DNA of 53,460 bases from Eubacteriales bacterium (GTDB taxonomy: Bacteria > Bacillota > Clostridia > Eubacteriales > Anaerofustaceae). The position numbers and the translations under genes are program-made. This document shows, piece after piece, positions 34,393 to 42,551 of this stretch; positions within the stretch are counted from its first letter, which is position 1, and every line of letters starts with the position of its first letter. The stretch spans positions 1-53,460 of the forward strand of contig JAIKVR010000022.1 in the NCBI GenBank assembly GCA_024685545.1. The letters run 5' to 3'. The notes beneath the pieces were generated by a model. That model had not been told where the DNA came from. It searched no databases and saw nothing but the letters and a program-made list of their open reading frames with translations.

Positions 34393-36135
34393 ATGATAGG
34401 AAAACTGTTTGTGGCACTGGGATTACTGGCACTTCTGCGTACGAAGAACAACAACGGGACGATCAATGGCGCAAAGATCGAGAAGGCAGCAGCAAAGCCG
34501 CAGGGCTTCAGCGTGCACCGCGGAGATCCGGATTCATTTCTCGGACTGCATAAAAGATACATGCCTGGAGAGGCTGTCATCTTCCGTACCCGTGAGATCC
34601 CAGGCAAAAGGATGCATGTTTTTATGGACGGAAAAGAACTGCTCCCCGCAGAAACGGAAACAGGTCTTGCCGTGTACAGATTTGTTATGCCGGACAGCGA
34701 CGTAACGGTGACCTACACAAAGGAAGACATACCGGCGCCTTTCGCATCGGAAGCTGCAGAAGGAACGATCGATGTATATAAAGTTGTCACTGAAGACATC
34801 AGTCTGTATGAAGGACTGAAAGACGAATACAGCGCCGGTGAGCCGGTGTCCTTCAGGATCCCGGAAAATCTCTACAGAAGCTACCACGTGTTCATGAACG
34901 GGAAAGAGCTGGAACCTGTCGGAGCCGAAGACGGATACATCCTCTACAGGTTCGTTATGCCCGAATTCGGGGCAGACCTGAATTACTCTTCCGAAAACAA
35001 AGCGGGTCAGGACGCCGTTTCAAAGCTGGATGGATCGGCCGTTTCAGAAGCCGAAGCGGAGACGGCACCTCAGAAAGAGCCGGAGGTCGATGCCGCACCG
35101 GAAGAAAACGTCAGGGACGACATCAGCCTGACAGACGGTGCGACCGAAGGATATGATATTTCCCGGGAAGAAGAACGAGCTGCGCAGGAAGAGCCGGTAT
35201 CAGAAAATTCCGGAAATGAAGAGCCTGCCGAGCAAGGATCAGAAGAAGAGACAGCAGCTACTGCTGTTGCGGAGCAGGAAAGGCCAAAAGAAATACCTTC
35301 AGAGTCCGAAGAAGCAGAGGAACAAGATCTGCCGGAGACAGATCAGGAGGAACAGGATACCGTTCCGTCAGAAGAGGATACGGCTGAGGATGAACTGCCT
35401 GAAGAGACGGCCGAAGAACAGAGTACTGATCATGACGATACACAAGAACCTACAAAGGTAGCTGAGATGCCCATATTATTCCGTGTCATATGCGACAACA
35501 GGGATTTCTTTGACGGTCTAAAGGATTTCTATCAAGCAGGAGAGACCGTTTCAGTAAGTGTACCGGTCATCAGCGACTCAAGTTTCAGGGTTATTCTGGA
35601 CGGAGAAAAGCTGGAGTCCCTACGCATCGAGGGCTACAACGCGCGCTTTGAATTCACCATGCCCGAAAGGGATGCGGTATTGGAATACGAGATTGAGCAT
35701 GAGCCGGATATGTTCATTGTCGAACCTTCACCTGTGGTTACTCCCGCCAAGAAAGCGAAGGAAGGCGATGTACTCATAACAGTAAACGGCAGTGAGCTGG
35801 TCATGATCCCTGAAGACAACTCCTCCGCAATGGCATTTACGGACCTTCTGAAAGGCAGACAGCTGACTTTGGAGCTGTCCGATTACGGGGAATTCGAAAA
35901 AGTCGGAGACCTGGGCGCGACTATTCCCACCAACGACAGGGAATTCACAGCATCCCCCGGCAATGTGGTTCTGTACAACGGAAGCCAGATATCCATATAT
36001 TACGGGATCAACCCATGGAACTTTACCCTGCTCGGCAAGATCGACAGCACAGGAGAGGAATTAAAGGAAATACTCGGACCGGGCAATGTCACCGTGACAT
36101 TCTCTCTCTGGTCTGAAGAAAGCAAAGGAGAATAA
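34393..36135 (+). CDS. repeat protein with acidic linker and C-terminal cyclophilin-like domain
   Basis: 580 residues. A hydrophobic N-terminus (MIGKLFVALGLLALLRTK) may be a membrane anchor. Three similar modules of about 75 residues lie at about 36-110, 126-202 and 359-437, each with a GL-K-x-Y-x-x-GE-x-V motif (GLHKRYMPGEAV; GLKDEYSAGEPV; GLKDFYQAGETV) and an F-V/T-M-P ending (RFVMPDSD; RFVMPEFG; EFTMPERD). A Glu-rich spacer (203-358) separates modules 2 and 3. Residues about 450-575 (ITVNGSELVMIPEDNSSAM ... LYNGSQISIYYG) are a Cyclophil_like domain. Function unknown. Four bases upstream of the nitroreductase gene, so likely one operon. Confidence 0.72.
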   Translation: MIGKLFVALGLLALLRTKNNNGTINGAKIEKAAAKPQGFSVHRGDPDSFLGLHKRYMPGEAVIFRTREIPGKRMHVFMDGKELLPAETETGLAVYRFVMPDSDVTVTYTKEDIPAPFASEAAEGTIDVYKVVTEDISLYEGLKDEYSAGEPVSFRIPENLYRSYHVFMNGKELEPVGAEDGYILYRFVMPEFGADLNYSSENKAGQDAVSKLDGSAVSEAEAETAPQKEPEVDAAPEENVRDDISLTDGATEGYDISREEERAAQEEPVSENSGNEEPAEQGSEEETAATAVAEQERPKEIPSESEEAEEQDLPETDQEEQDTVPSEEDTAEDELPEETAEEQSTDHDDTQEPTKVAEMPILFRVICDNRDFFDGLKDFYQAGETVSVSVPVISDSSFRVILDGEKLESLRIEGYNARFEFTMPERDAVLEYEIEHEPDMFIVEPSPVVTPAKKAKEGDVLITVNGSELVMIPEDNSSAMAFTDLLKGRQLTLELSDYGEFEKVGDLGATIPTNDREFTASPGNVVLYNGSQISIYYGINPWNFTLLGKIDSTGEELKEILGPGNVTVTFSLWSEESKGE

Positions 36136-36138
36136 GAC

Positions 36139-36666
36139 ATGAACGAAGCAATGAAAAACCTTCTTACAAGAAGGAGCGTACGCAAATACAAGGCCGAAAT
36201 GGTGCCCATGGAATTGATAGAACAGGTGATGGAGGCAGGACTGTACGCAGCCAGCGCATCGGGAAGACAAGACGCCATAGTTGTCGCGGTCACCGATAAA
36301 GAGACAAGGGATAAGCTTTCCGCCGCAAACGCATCGATACAGGGGGCAAAAGAAGGAGCCGATCCGTTCTACGGGGCGCCTGTGGTACTGATCGTACTCG
36401 CAGAAAAGGATTGGCCTAACAGGATATACGACGGGAGCTGTATGATGGAGAACCTGATGCTCGCAGCACACGCCTTAGGCCTTGGCAGCTGCTGGATCCA
36501 CAGGGCACGTCAGGAATTCGAGCAGCCTGAATGGCAGGAATGGCTGAAAAGCATCGGAGTAAAGGGGGAATACGAAGGTATCGGACACTGCATCCTTGGC
36601 TATCCCGACGGAGATGAACCGACTCCTGCGGACAGAAAGGAAAACAGAACGTTCATTGTCGGATAA
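36139..36666 (+). CDS. nitroreductase-family FMN oxidoreductase
   Basis: 175 residues. FMN-binding N-terminus LLTRRSVRKYKAEMVPMELI (the R-R-S-x-R phosphate clamp), AGLYAASASGRQ, and the C-terminal block GLGSCWIHRARQEFEQPEW and IGHCILGYPDGD. Homodimeric NAD(P)H-dependent flavoenzyme; substrate unknown. AAGGAG before ATG, four bases after the preceding gene, so co-transcription with the repeat/cyclophilin-like protein is likely. Confidence 0.9.
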   Translation: MNEAMKNLLTRRSVRKYKAEMVPMELIEQVMEAGLYAASASGRQDAIVVAVTDKETRDKLSAANASIQGAKEGADPFYGAPVVLIVLAEKDWPNRIYDGSCMMENLMLAAHALGLGSCWIHRARQEFEQPEWQEWLKSIGVKGEYEGIGHCILGYPDGDEPTPADRKENRTFIVG

Positions 36667-36689
36667 CAGATAATATAAAAAACGAAATG

Positions 36690-36716
36690 CCGCCCATCCG
36701 TTATACGGAGGGGCGG
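36690..36716. terminator. bidirectional terminator between nitroreductase and glutathione peroxidase genes
   Basis: Stem CCGCCCATCCG / CGGAGGGGCGG (36690-36700, 36706-36716), 11 pairs with one mismatch, 5-base loop. It lies between convergent genes, with A/T-rich sequence on both sides. Confidence 0.8.
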
Positions 36717-36735
36717 TGTTATTAATTCCAAATAC

Positions 36736-37275
36736 TTACAGAAGCTCTGCGACAGCGGCTTCGACTTTGCCCATATCCTCTGTAGGCTCGAAACGGGCAA
36801 CTACATTTCCATCCCTGTCGATAAGGAATTTGGTGAAATTCCATTTGATCTCCGAATTGTTCATATAGTCTGCGTCGATGGTCTTCAACAGACCGTTCAT
36901 CGCATCCGCAGTCGGACCTTCCCCGAAACCTTCAAAACCTTTTTCGGATTTCAGGAATTTATATAGGGGCAGTGCGTTCTCACCGTTGACTTCGGATTTT
37001 TTCATCTGAGGAAATTTGGTGTTGTAATGAAGAATGCAGAACTCATGTATCTCATCATCAGTGCCGGGCGCCTGACCGGCAAACTGGTTGCAGGGGATGT
37101 CAATGATCTCAAAGCCCTGGTCATGGTATTTCTCGTACATGGCTTCCATCGGTTCGTAGTGCGGAGTAAAGCCGCAGCCTGTTGCCGTATTGACTATAAG
37201 CAGCACCTTTCCCATGTAGTCTTTCATGGACTTTTCACCGTCCTTTGCTGGAACGGAATATTCGTATATGCTCAT
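36736..37275 (-). CDS. glutathione peroxidase-family thiol peroxidase
   Basis: 179 residues from ATG 37275, chosen for AAAGGAGG just upstream. VNTATGCGFTPHYEPM holds the peroxidatic residue as Cys (C34) rather than selenocysteine; Gln in IPCNQFAGQ and Trp in IKWNFTKFLID complete the catalytic set. Bacterial Cys-type enzymes of this kind mostly use thioredoxin as reductant. Removes peroxides in the cytoplasm, a useful function in an anaerobe exposed to oxygen. Confidence 0.93.
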   Translation of the reverse strand: MSIYEYSVPAKDGEKSMKDYMGKVLLIVNTATGCGFTPHYEPMEAMYEKYHDQGFEIIDIPCNQFAGQAPGTDDEIHEFCILHYNTKFPQMKKSEVNGENALPLYKFLKSEKGFEGFGEGPTADAMNGLLKTIDADYMNNSEIKWNFTKFLIDRDGNVVARFEPTEDMGKVEAAVAELL

Positions 37276-37347
37276 TTGGCCTCCTTTAAGGAAATTCACT
37301 GTAATTATATCATAGCGTATAATTATTCAAATGTCTATGACTAGCGT

Positions 37348-37743
37348 TCAATCGCAAAAAAACACAGCCTTCACTGCAACATAAATGACTATGACCCAGA
37401 CAATTATGATCGGCAGCGTGTAATACCATTTTTTCGGCTTCCCGTTCTCCCATAGATCAGCGGAGGTTTCCAAAGCCTCAGCATAAACCTCGCGCGGAAT
37501 GAATCTGACGGTCAGACCTACCAGCATTGGCAGCAGAAGGAGATCGTCCAGATAGCCTATTATTGGGATGAAATCAGGAATCAGGTCGATCGGGGAAAGG
37601 GCGTAGGCGACGGCAAAAAACGCCAGAAGCTTTGCTGTCAAAGGCGTCCTGTTATCCTTTAGGGCCATATACAGAGCAGGGATCTCCCTGTTCAGTTTGG
37701 CGGCTGCTTTTTTCAGTTTTACCCGAATAGTATCCTTTCTCAT
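37348..37743 (-). CDS. YkvA-type DUF1232 membrane protein
   Basis: 131 residues. The DUF1232 core AVAYALSPIDLIPDFIPIIGYLDDLLLLPM sits in the middle (about 45-75; Pro-Ile-Asp-Leu-Ile-Pro motif). A hydrophobic C-terminal segment (WYYTLPIIIVWVIVIYVAVKA) suggests membrane attachment. Family function unknown. It lies downstream of no obvious partner; the converging glutathione peroxidase gene is 72 bases away on the same strand. Confidence 0.9.
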   Translation of the reverse strand: MRKDTIRVKLKKAAAKLNREIPALYMALKDNRTPLTAKLLAFFAVAYALSPIDLIPDFIPIIGYLDDLLLLPMLVGLTVRFIPREVYAEALETSADLWENGKPKKWYYTLPIIIVWVIVIYVAVKAVFFCD

Positions 37744-37894
37744 CCGAACCTCTATATCTGATTTTTCGGTGATAATGAATTTTACCTTCAGGAAAGACCG
37801 TTTGCAAGACCTGCGGAAAACAGAAATATAGCAGGTTGCTTTTCTACACGAACGAAACCTGGGCTATAATAGTCTATAGAACAGCAGTGAGGTT

Positions 37895-40069
37895 ATGTCA
37901 ATGGCCAGAGCATTTTCATTTAAGGCAGCAAAAGATCTCATCGGGCAGCACAGGCAGGTCCTTTCCCAGTTAAGATATGCCTCAGATATGCCGTCAGTCT
38001 ATCGCTCCCGCATATCTCAGAGCGCTGAGGAGTACATGACACGGGAAATGCTCAACATTCTGTCGGCCTCACCGATCGAAGAGATAAGCCGCAGAAAGAC
38101 GGGCATAAGGGTAAAAACACTGAGGGAGGCTGGATATCTCAATCTGGCCGATGCCTTCACGGCAGGCAGATCCCAGCTCGCGGCTATCAAAGGCATCAGT
38201 GATGAAGCTGCCGGCGCTATAAAGCTCATTGCGTCCAGCTATGCATCCGAAGTCCGAAAAGGGGTGAGGCTGAGACTTACTACGGACAACAAGACCCCGG
38301 AAGCCGGAAGAATCGTGACGGCCGTATACAAATACCTGAACTGGAAGGACAGAGCTCCGGAATGCTCTTTGCTCTTCCGGAATTACAGCAATGATATAGA
38401 CCGTGCCGTGATAGATCTTTCCGCCGGCTCTACAGCACTTCGATGGCTCTTCTCACCTAGAAGCGTCAAGGATCGGGCAGAACATGCTTTCAGCTATCTG
38501 TCGGATATTCTGGAAGGAGACTACGGAAGAAAGGCATTTACTTATCTGAGAGAGTTTGACTGGCTGGATACCAGTACTGCAGAGCAAGCCTGGGCGGATT
38601 TCGAAAAACAGCCGGTGGTCTATTACAACATCATCGAGGAGACCGTTCCGGGGATGCTCGGAAACGGGGACTCGGAATACGGACTGCCTGAAGAACTTGC
38701 CGAAGAGGTGCGGGACGAGAGCCTCTTCACAGAGGGTCTCAAATGCACGCTCAGACGCTACCAGCAATGGGGAGTGAAATATATACTGCATCAGAGAAAC
38801 GTGCTCTTGGGCGATGAGATGGGCCTGGGCAAAACAGTCCAGGCGATAGCAGCATTTGTATCTCTTGCTAATACAGGTGAGGATCACTTTGCTGTGGTAT
38901 GTCCTGCAAGCGTGCTGGCGAACTGGTGCCGCGAAATAACGGAGAAAAGCACGCTCAGGGCCGTCAGGATACATGGAAAGACCAGGCTGTCAGCACTGGA
39001 AGACTGGATCAGAAACGGTGGAGTGGCGGTAACGACATACGAAAACGCCGAACATTTCAGACTGCCGCAGGGCTATATGTTTTCCATGCTGGTCGCTGAT
39101 GAAGCCCACTTCATCAAGAACCCCGAGACGCAGCGGACACAGAACGTTTGTAGGATAGCCGCTCACGCGGACAGGCTTTTGTTCATGACAGGCACCGCAC
39201 TGGAAAACAGGGTCGACGAAATGATCGCACTGATCAGCATATTGAACCCCAGCCTGGCAAGGACTATAAAGGGAATGGCATTCATGTCTGCTGCCCCGCA
39301 GTTCCGTGAAGCTGTGGCTCCGGTATATTACAGAAGAAAAAGGGAGGACGTTCTCACGGAACTGCCTGACAAGATAGAGAGCAGCGAATGGTGTGAAATG
39401 CTTCCGGAAGAACGGAAGGTCTATGAGGATTCCGTGATGGAAAGGAACTTCGCCTCAGCAAGGCGACTGTCGTGGAACGTGAACGATCCCCTTCTTTCTT
39501 CCAAGGCCATACGCATGAAAGAGATAATCAAAGAGGCTGAAGAAGAAGGCAGGAGAGCGATCGTTTTCTCATATTTTCTTGACACGATACGCTTCGTATG
39601 TCAGATCCCGGAACTGAAATGCTACGGGCCGATTACCGGGGCGGTGAGCTCTTCGAAACGCATGGAGATCATCGAAGAATTCTCTGAGGCGCCTCCCGGA
39701 GCGGTGCTCGTATGCCAGATCACTTCTGGAGGAACGGGACTCAACATACAGGCAGGCAGCGTGGTAGTGATCTGTGAACCGCAGCTCAAGCCTTCAACTG
39801 AAAATCAGGCAATTTCCCGTGCATACCGAATGGGTCAGACAAGGAAGGTACTGGTATACAGACTGCTGTGTGAAGATACGATAGACGAACGTATCACAGA
39901 CCTTCTTTCTCAGAAACAGGATGTTTTCAACGCATTTGCCGATGAATCCGTTGCAGGGAATGAAGACCTTGAAATGGATGAGAGGACGTTCGGGAGGATC
40001 ATCGAGGAAGAAATCGAACGGATCAATTCCAAAAGAGAAGCGCTGGGCCTGCCCGGCCCTCAGAACTGA
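37895..40069 (+). CDS. SNF2-family DNA-dependent ATPase
   Basis: 724 residues. N-terminal region about 45-115 contains a helix-hairpin-helix-like part (AAIKGISDEAAGAIKLIA). SNF2 ATPase: Walker A GDEMGLGKTVQ (306-316), DEAH (402-405), MTGTALENR (431-439). The C-terminal RecA lobe has TSGGTGLNIQAG and the arginine-finger motif QAISRAYRMGQTRKVLVYRL. No SWIM or DEAD accessory domain seen. Probably translocates on DNA and remodels DNA-protein complexes; the helix-hairpin-helix suggests direct DNA contact. Stands alone with its own terminator, so not part of a visible defence operon. Confidence 0.88.
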   Translation: MSMARAFSFKAAKDLIGQHRQVLSQLRYASDMPSVYRSRISQSAEEYMTREMLNILSASPIEEISRRKTGIRVKTLREAGYLNLADAFTAGRSQLAAIKGISDEAAGAIKLIASSYASEVRKGVRLRLTTDNKTPEAGRIVTAVYKYLNWKDRAPECSLLFRNYSNDIDRAVIDLSAGSTALRWLFSPRSVKDRAEHAFSYLSDILEGDYGRKAFTYLREFDWLDTSTAEQAWADFEKQPVVYYNIIEETVPGMLGNGDSEYGLPEELAEEVRDESLFTEGLKCTLRRYQQWGVKYILHQRNVLLGDEMGLGKTVQAIAAFVSLANTGEDHFAVVCPASVLANWCREITEKSTLRAVRIHGKTRLSALEDWIRNGGVAVTTYENAEHFRLPQGYMFSMLVADEAHFIKNPETQRTQNVCRIAAHADRLLFMTGTALENRVDEMIALISILNPSLARTIKGMAFMSAAPQFREAVAPVYYRRKREDVLTELPDKIESSEWCEMLPEERKVYEDSVMERNFASARRLSWNVNDPLLSSKAIRMKEIIKEAEEEGRRAIVFSYFLDTIRFVCQIPELKCYGPITGAVSSSKRMEIIEEFSEAPPGAVLVCQITSGGTGLNIQAGSVVVICEPQLKPSTENQAISRAYRMGQTRKVLVYRLLCEDTIDERITDLLSQKQDVFNAFADESVAGNEDLEMDERTFGRIIEEEIERINSKREALGLPGPQN

Positions 40070-40104
40070 AACGATTGCAAAATAATAATACTTGTTAAAC
40101 AGAA

Positions 40105-40128
40105 AAGAAGCCGCTCTTGCGGCTTCTT
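40105..40128. terminator. bidirectional terminator between SNF2 and gmk genes
   Basis: Perfect 10-base stem AAGAAGCCGC/GCGGCTTCTT (40105-40114, 40119-40128), loop TCTT, between convergent genes, with A-run and T-run flanks. Confidence 0.88.
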
Positions 40129-40163
40129 TACGTTTGCGGTCTAAGATTCAAGCGGCTTTCCGG

Positions 40164-40748
40164 TCAATCCTTTCCTGCGCCTCTTTTCTCCAGCTCCTCC
40201 ATGACGGTGGCCTTGATCTGTGCGACAGCCTTGTCCAGATCATCGTTGTATACAACGTTGCGGAAGAGGGGGGCCAGTTCCATATCCATCTTGGCCTTGT
40301 TCAGCCTCATTTCGATGGAAGCTTTGTTGTCTTTGTAATTCTCATTGACCTGTTTTTCCAGTTCCTCAAAGCTGGAAGGCATGACGAAAAACGCCAGAGC
40401 ATCGGGAATGTTCAGCTTGATCGGTCCTACGCCCTGCGCCTCGACCTCGATGAGCACGTTCTTGCCTTTATCAGTCAGAAATTCCACCTGCGCCTTCGGG
40501 GTGCCGTAATAAAATCCGTTGAATTCGGTATATTCAAGAAGCTCCTTGTTCTTGACAGATTCGGCAAAATCCTTGTAGGATACGAAATAGTAATCCTTTC
40601 CGTCCACCTCTCCTTCCTTCTGAGGGCGTGTTGTCTCGGAAATAGAGTAGAAGAGCTTCATATCCTGATCGGCAAGCAGCTTTTCTCTGATGGAGCCTTT
40701 TCCGACAGAGCTGGCTCCGCTTAAAATAACGACTAATCCTTTGTGCAT
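40164..40748 (-). CDS. gmk: guanylate kinase
   Basis: 194 residues. P-loop LSGASSVGKGSIREKL, GMP-binding block TTRPQKEGEVDGKDYYFVSY and EYTEFNGFYYGTPKAQVEFL, lid region and VVYNDDLDKAVAQI at the end. Converts GMP and ATP to GDP and ADP. The P-loop differs slightly from the common GPSGAGKGT but keeps GxxxxGKG. Monocistronic here (often followed by rpoZ in Bacillota, not the case in this window). AGGAGG upstream; transcribed from 40872-40900 with a structured leader. Confidence 0.95.
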   Translation of the reverse strand: MHKGLVVILSGASSVGKGSIREKLLADQDMKLFYSISETTRPQKEGEVDGKDYYFVSYKDFAESVKNKELLEYTEFNGFYYGTPKAQVEFLTDKGKNVLIEVEAQGVGPIKLNIPDALAFFVMPSSFEELEKQVNENYKDNKASIEMRLNKAKMDMELAPLFRNVVYNDDLDKAVAQIKATVMEELEKRGAGKD

Positions 40749-40786
40749 CTCATCCTCCTAATGAAATAATAAAACCCAAATTGGAC

Positions 40787-40856
40787 CTGCCGGCCTCTGA
40801 GAGGACCAGACCCGCTGTTCCCGGCAGAAACGAACTATGTTCTGCCGGCAGACAGC
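40787..40856 (-). ncRNA. structured 5' leader of gmk with competing hairpins
   Basis: Within the roughly 115-base leader (transcription start expected near 40865), minus-strand arms CCGGCAGAA (40848-40840) and TTCTGCCGG (40829-40821) form a 9-base stem, extended by GCTGT/ACAGC (40856-40852 and 40818-40814). A third arm, CCGGCAG (40793-40787), can pair with the same TTCTGCCGG arm instead, giving a mutually exclusive fold nearer the ribosome binding site. This is the layout of an attenuator or riboswitch-like element. No known class recognised. Confidence 0.5.
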
Positions 40857-40871
40857 CTTAATAATTGTATT

Positions 40872-40900
40872 ATTATAACACAATGAACGCTGTTATGTAA
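40872..40900 (-). promoter_or_regulatory. gmk: promoter of gmk
   Basis: TTACAT (40900-40895), 17-base spacer, TATAAT (40877-40872) on the minus strand; the predicted start falls just before the leader hairpins. Confidence 0.7.
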
Positions 40901-41079
40901 CCATAAATTATTACATATTTTTTACTGAACGCTTTCATGCTTTTCAAATTGGAACACATGAAACTGGATAATTATTCGCGTTACCGTTTTTCTCCGATCA
41001 AATGCCGCTTTATGCTCTTGTTGAACTCATCTATGAGATCATGATCTGTATTAACTTGTCAGAAATGTTATGTCCGTGT

Positions 41080-41107
41080 TTGAAACATGCATTATTAATG
41101 ATATAAT
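41080..41107 (+). promoter_or_regulatory. promoter of the M29 aminopeptidase gene
   Basis: TTGAAA (41080-41085), 16-base spacer, TATAAT (41102-41107). The leader to ATG 41230 is about 115 bases. The stretch 40901-41079 shows no gene. Confidence 0.7.
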
Positions 41108-41229
41108 TATGCAAATCAATTGAAGGACAGCCTGAGAAGGCAATGAAACCCGCGCATATTACATCTGTTTTCATAACGCGCGTTCATCCCCTCAGATGTC
41201 AAAATACAAACAAGGAGGAATGTATAGTT

Positions 41230-42417
41230 ATGAATGAAAAGATGATCAGAAAATACGCTTACATGCTGGCCCGTGTCGGCATCAACGTACAGCCCGGACA
41301 AAAGGTAATGGTCGAAGTCATGCCCGATGCGTATACCTTCGTCCCCGTTTTCGCCGAAGAATGCTATAAGGCCGGAGCAAGCCAGGTCATCGTCACTTAT
41401 CTTGACCTCGGACTTCTTAAGACCAGAGCAATGTATGAACCGGCAGAGCAGGTGATGGAGATAGCACCGTGGCAGAGAGAAAGCTACGAGACATATCTTC
41501 AGCAGGGATGCGCGGTCGTCAGACTAGAAGGCGTCAATACAAAGCTTATGGAAGATGCGACCGAGGCCCAGGCCAACGCTATCTTCGCGTTTGTAGACAA
41601 CATGCGCAATATCGCACGCGCTTATTCAAGCAAGCAGCAGTGGCTCATAGCCATGGTCCCGACTCAGGCATGGGCGGAAACGGTATTCCCCAATGAGCCC
41701 AAGGAAAAGGTACTCGACATGCTCTGGGATACCCTCTTCAAGCTCTGCTACATCACTGAAGACAACGATATAGTAAAGACCTGGGAAGAGAAGAAGGCTG
41801 ACAAACAGAAAAAGGGCGAAAAGATGGACTCTCTCAACTTAAGAAAGCTCCACTATACCGCGTCCAACGGAACAGACCTCTATGTAGGATTAACCGAGAA
41901 CAGCCGCTACTCTTTCAGACCTCCCAAGGATGAAAAACGCATCAACTTCAGCGCAAATATGCCTTCAGAGGAAGTCTGCACCACCCCGGACAAATGGGCT
42001 ACGGAAGGTGTAGTGTACTCAACCCGTCCGTTGGTCCTGGGCGGCAAGAAAGTAGAGAATTTCGGTTTCCGTTTTGAAAAGGGCAAGGTCGTCGAAGTTA
42101 TTGCCGGAGAGGGCAAGGAGATGCTCGAATCTCTCGTGAACACAGACGAAGGCGCTTCATATCTGGGCGAAGCAGCTTTGGTCGAATACAATTCACCGAT
42201 CTCCCAGAGCGGACTGGTCTACTATACCACTCTGATCGACGAGAACGCTTCCTGCCACCTCGCTCTCGGAAGAGGATCATGGCAAATGGATGAAAGATTC
42301 AACAATTCACAGATCCACATCGACTTCATGATCGGCACACCAGACATGAATATCGTCGGAACCGATGCCGACGGCAATGAAGTTCAGGTATTCAAAGACG
42401 GCAACTTCGCATTCTGA
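41230..42417 (+). CDS. M29-family aminopeptidase
   Basis: 395 residues from ATG 41230, which has AAGGAGGAA upstream; an earlier in-frame ATG (41143) lacks a site. Blocks typical of thermophilic-type M29 aminopeptidases: MLARVGINVQPGQKVMVEV, LHYTASNGTDLYVGLTENS, and the metal-ligand regions NMPSEEVCTTPD, LGEAALVEYNSPISQSGLVY and CHLALGRG...IHIDFMIGTPDM. Dimeric metal enzyme releasing N-terminal residues in the cytoplasm. Cut off by a strong terminator before the opp operon; functionally fits peptide import. Confidence 0.93.
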   Translation: MNEKMIRKYAYMLARVGINVQPGQKVMVEVMPDAYTFVPVFAEECYKAGASQVIVTYLDLGLLKTRAMYEPAEQVMEIAPWQRESYETYLQQGCAVVRLEGVNTKLMEDATEAQANAIFAFVDNMRNIARAYSSKQQWLIAMVPTQAWAETVFPNEPKEKVLDMLWDTLFKLCYITEDNDIVKTWEEKKADKQKKGEKMDSLNLRKLHYTASNGTDLYVGLTENSRYSFRPPKDEKRINFSANMPSEEVCTTPDKWATEGVVYSTRPLVLGGKKVENFGFRFEKGKVVEVIAGEGKEMLESLVNTDEGASYLGEAALVEYNSPISQSGLVYYTTLIDENASCHLALGRGSWQMDERFNNSQIHIDFMIGTPDMNIVGTDADGNEVQVFKDGNFAF

Positions 42418-42439
42418 TCAAATCCGATCGATCGATCCG

Positions 42440-42478
42440 CTCCGCCTGCAGCTTTTAGCTCAGGCGGAGTTTTTTTTT
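42440..42478 (+). terminator. intrinsic terminator of the M29 aminopeptidase gene
   Basis: Stem CTCCGCCTG/CAGGCGGAG (42440-42448, 42461-42469), 12-base loop, nine-T tail. Confidence 0.92.
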
Positions 42479-42496
42479 ATTTTCCATGATATAAAA

Positions 42497-42519
42497 AAGG
42501 CTCCCTGAAAGGGAGCCTT
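42497..42519 (-). terminator. intrinsic terminator of the opp operon
   Basis: Stem AAGGCTCCCT/AGGGAGCCTT (42497-42506, 42510-42519) with a tight GAA loop and, on the minus strand, a T-run. It ends the oppBCDF-oppA transcript. Confidence 0.9.
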
Positions 42520-42551
42520 ATGTCTGTCATTTCAGTATCTGCTGATGCAGA

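Noticed and set aside
35138..35461. Arg/Lys/Gln-rich 107-codon frame
   Set aside because: A +1 shadow of the Glu-rich spacer in the repeat protein; the composition follows from the GAA/GAG codons.
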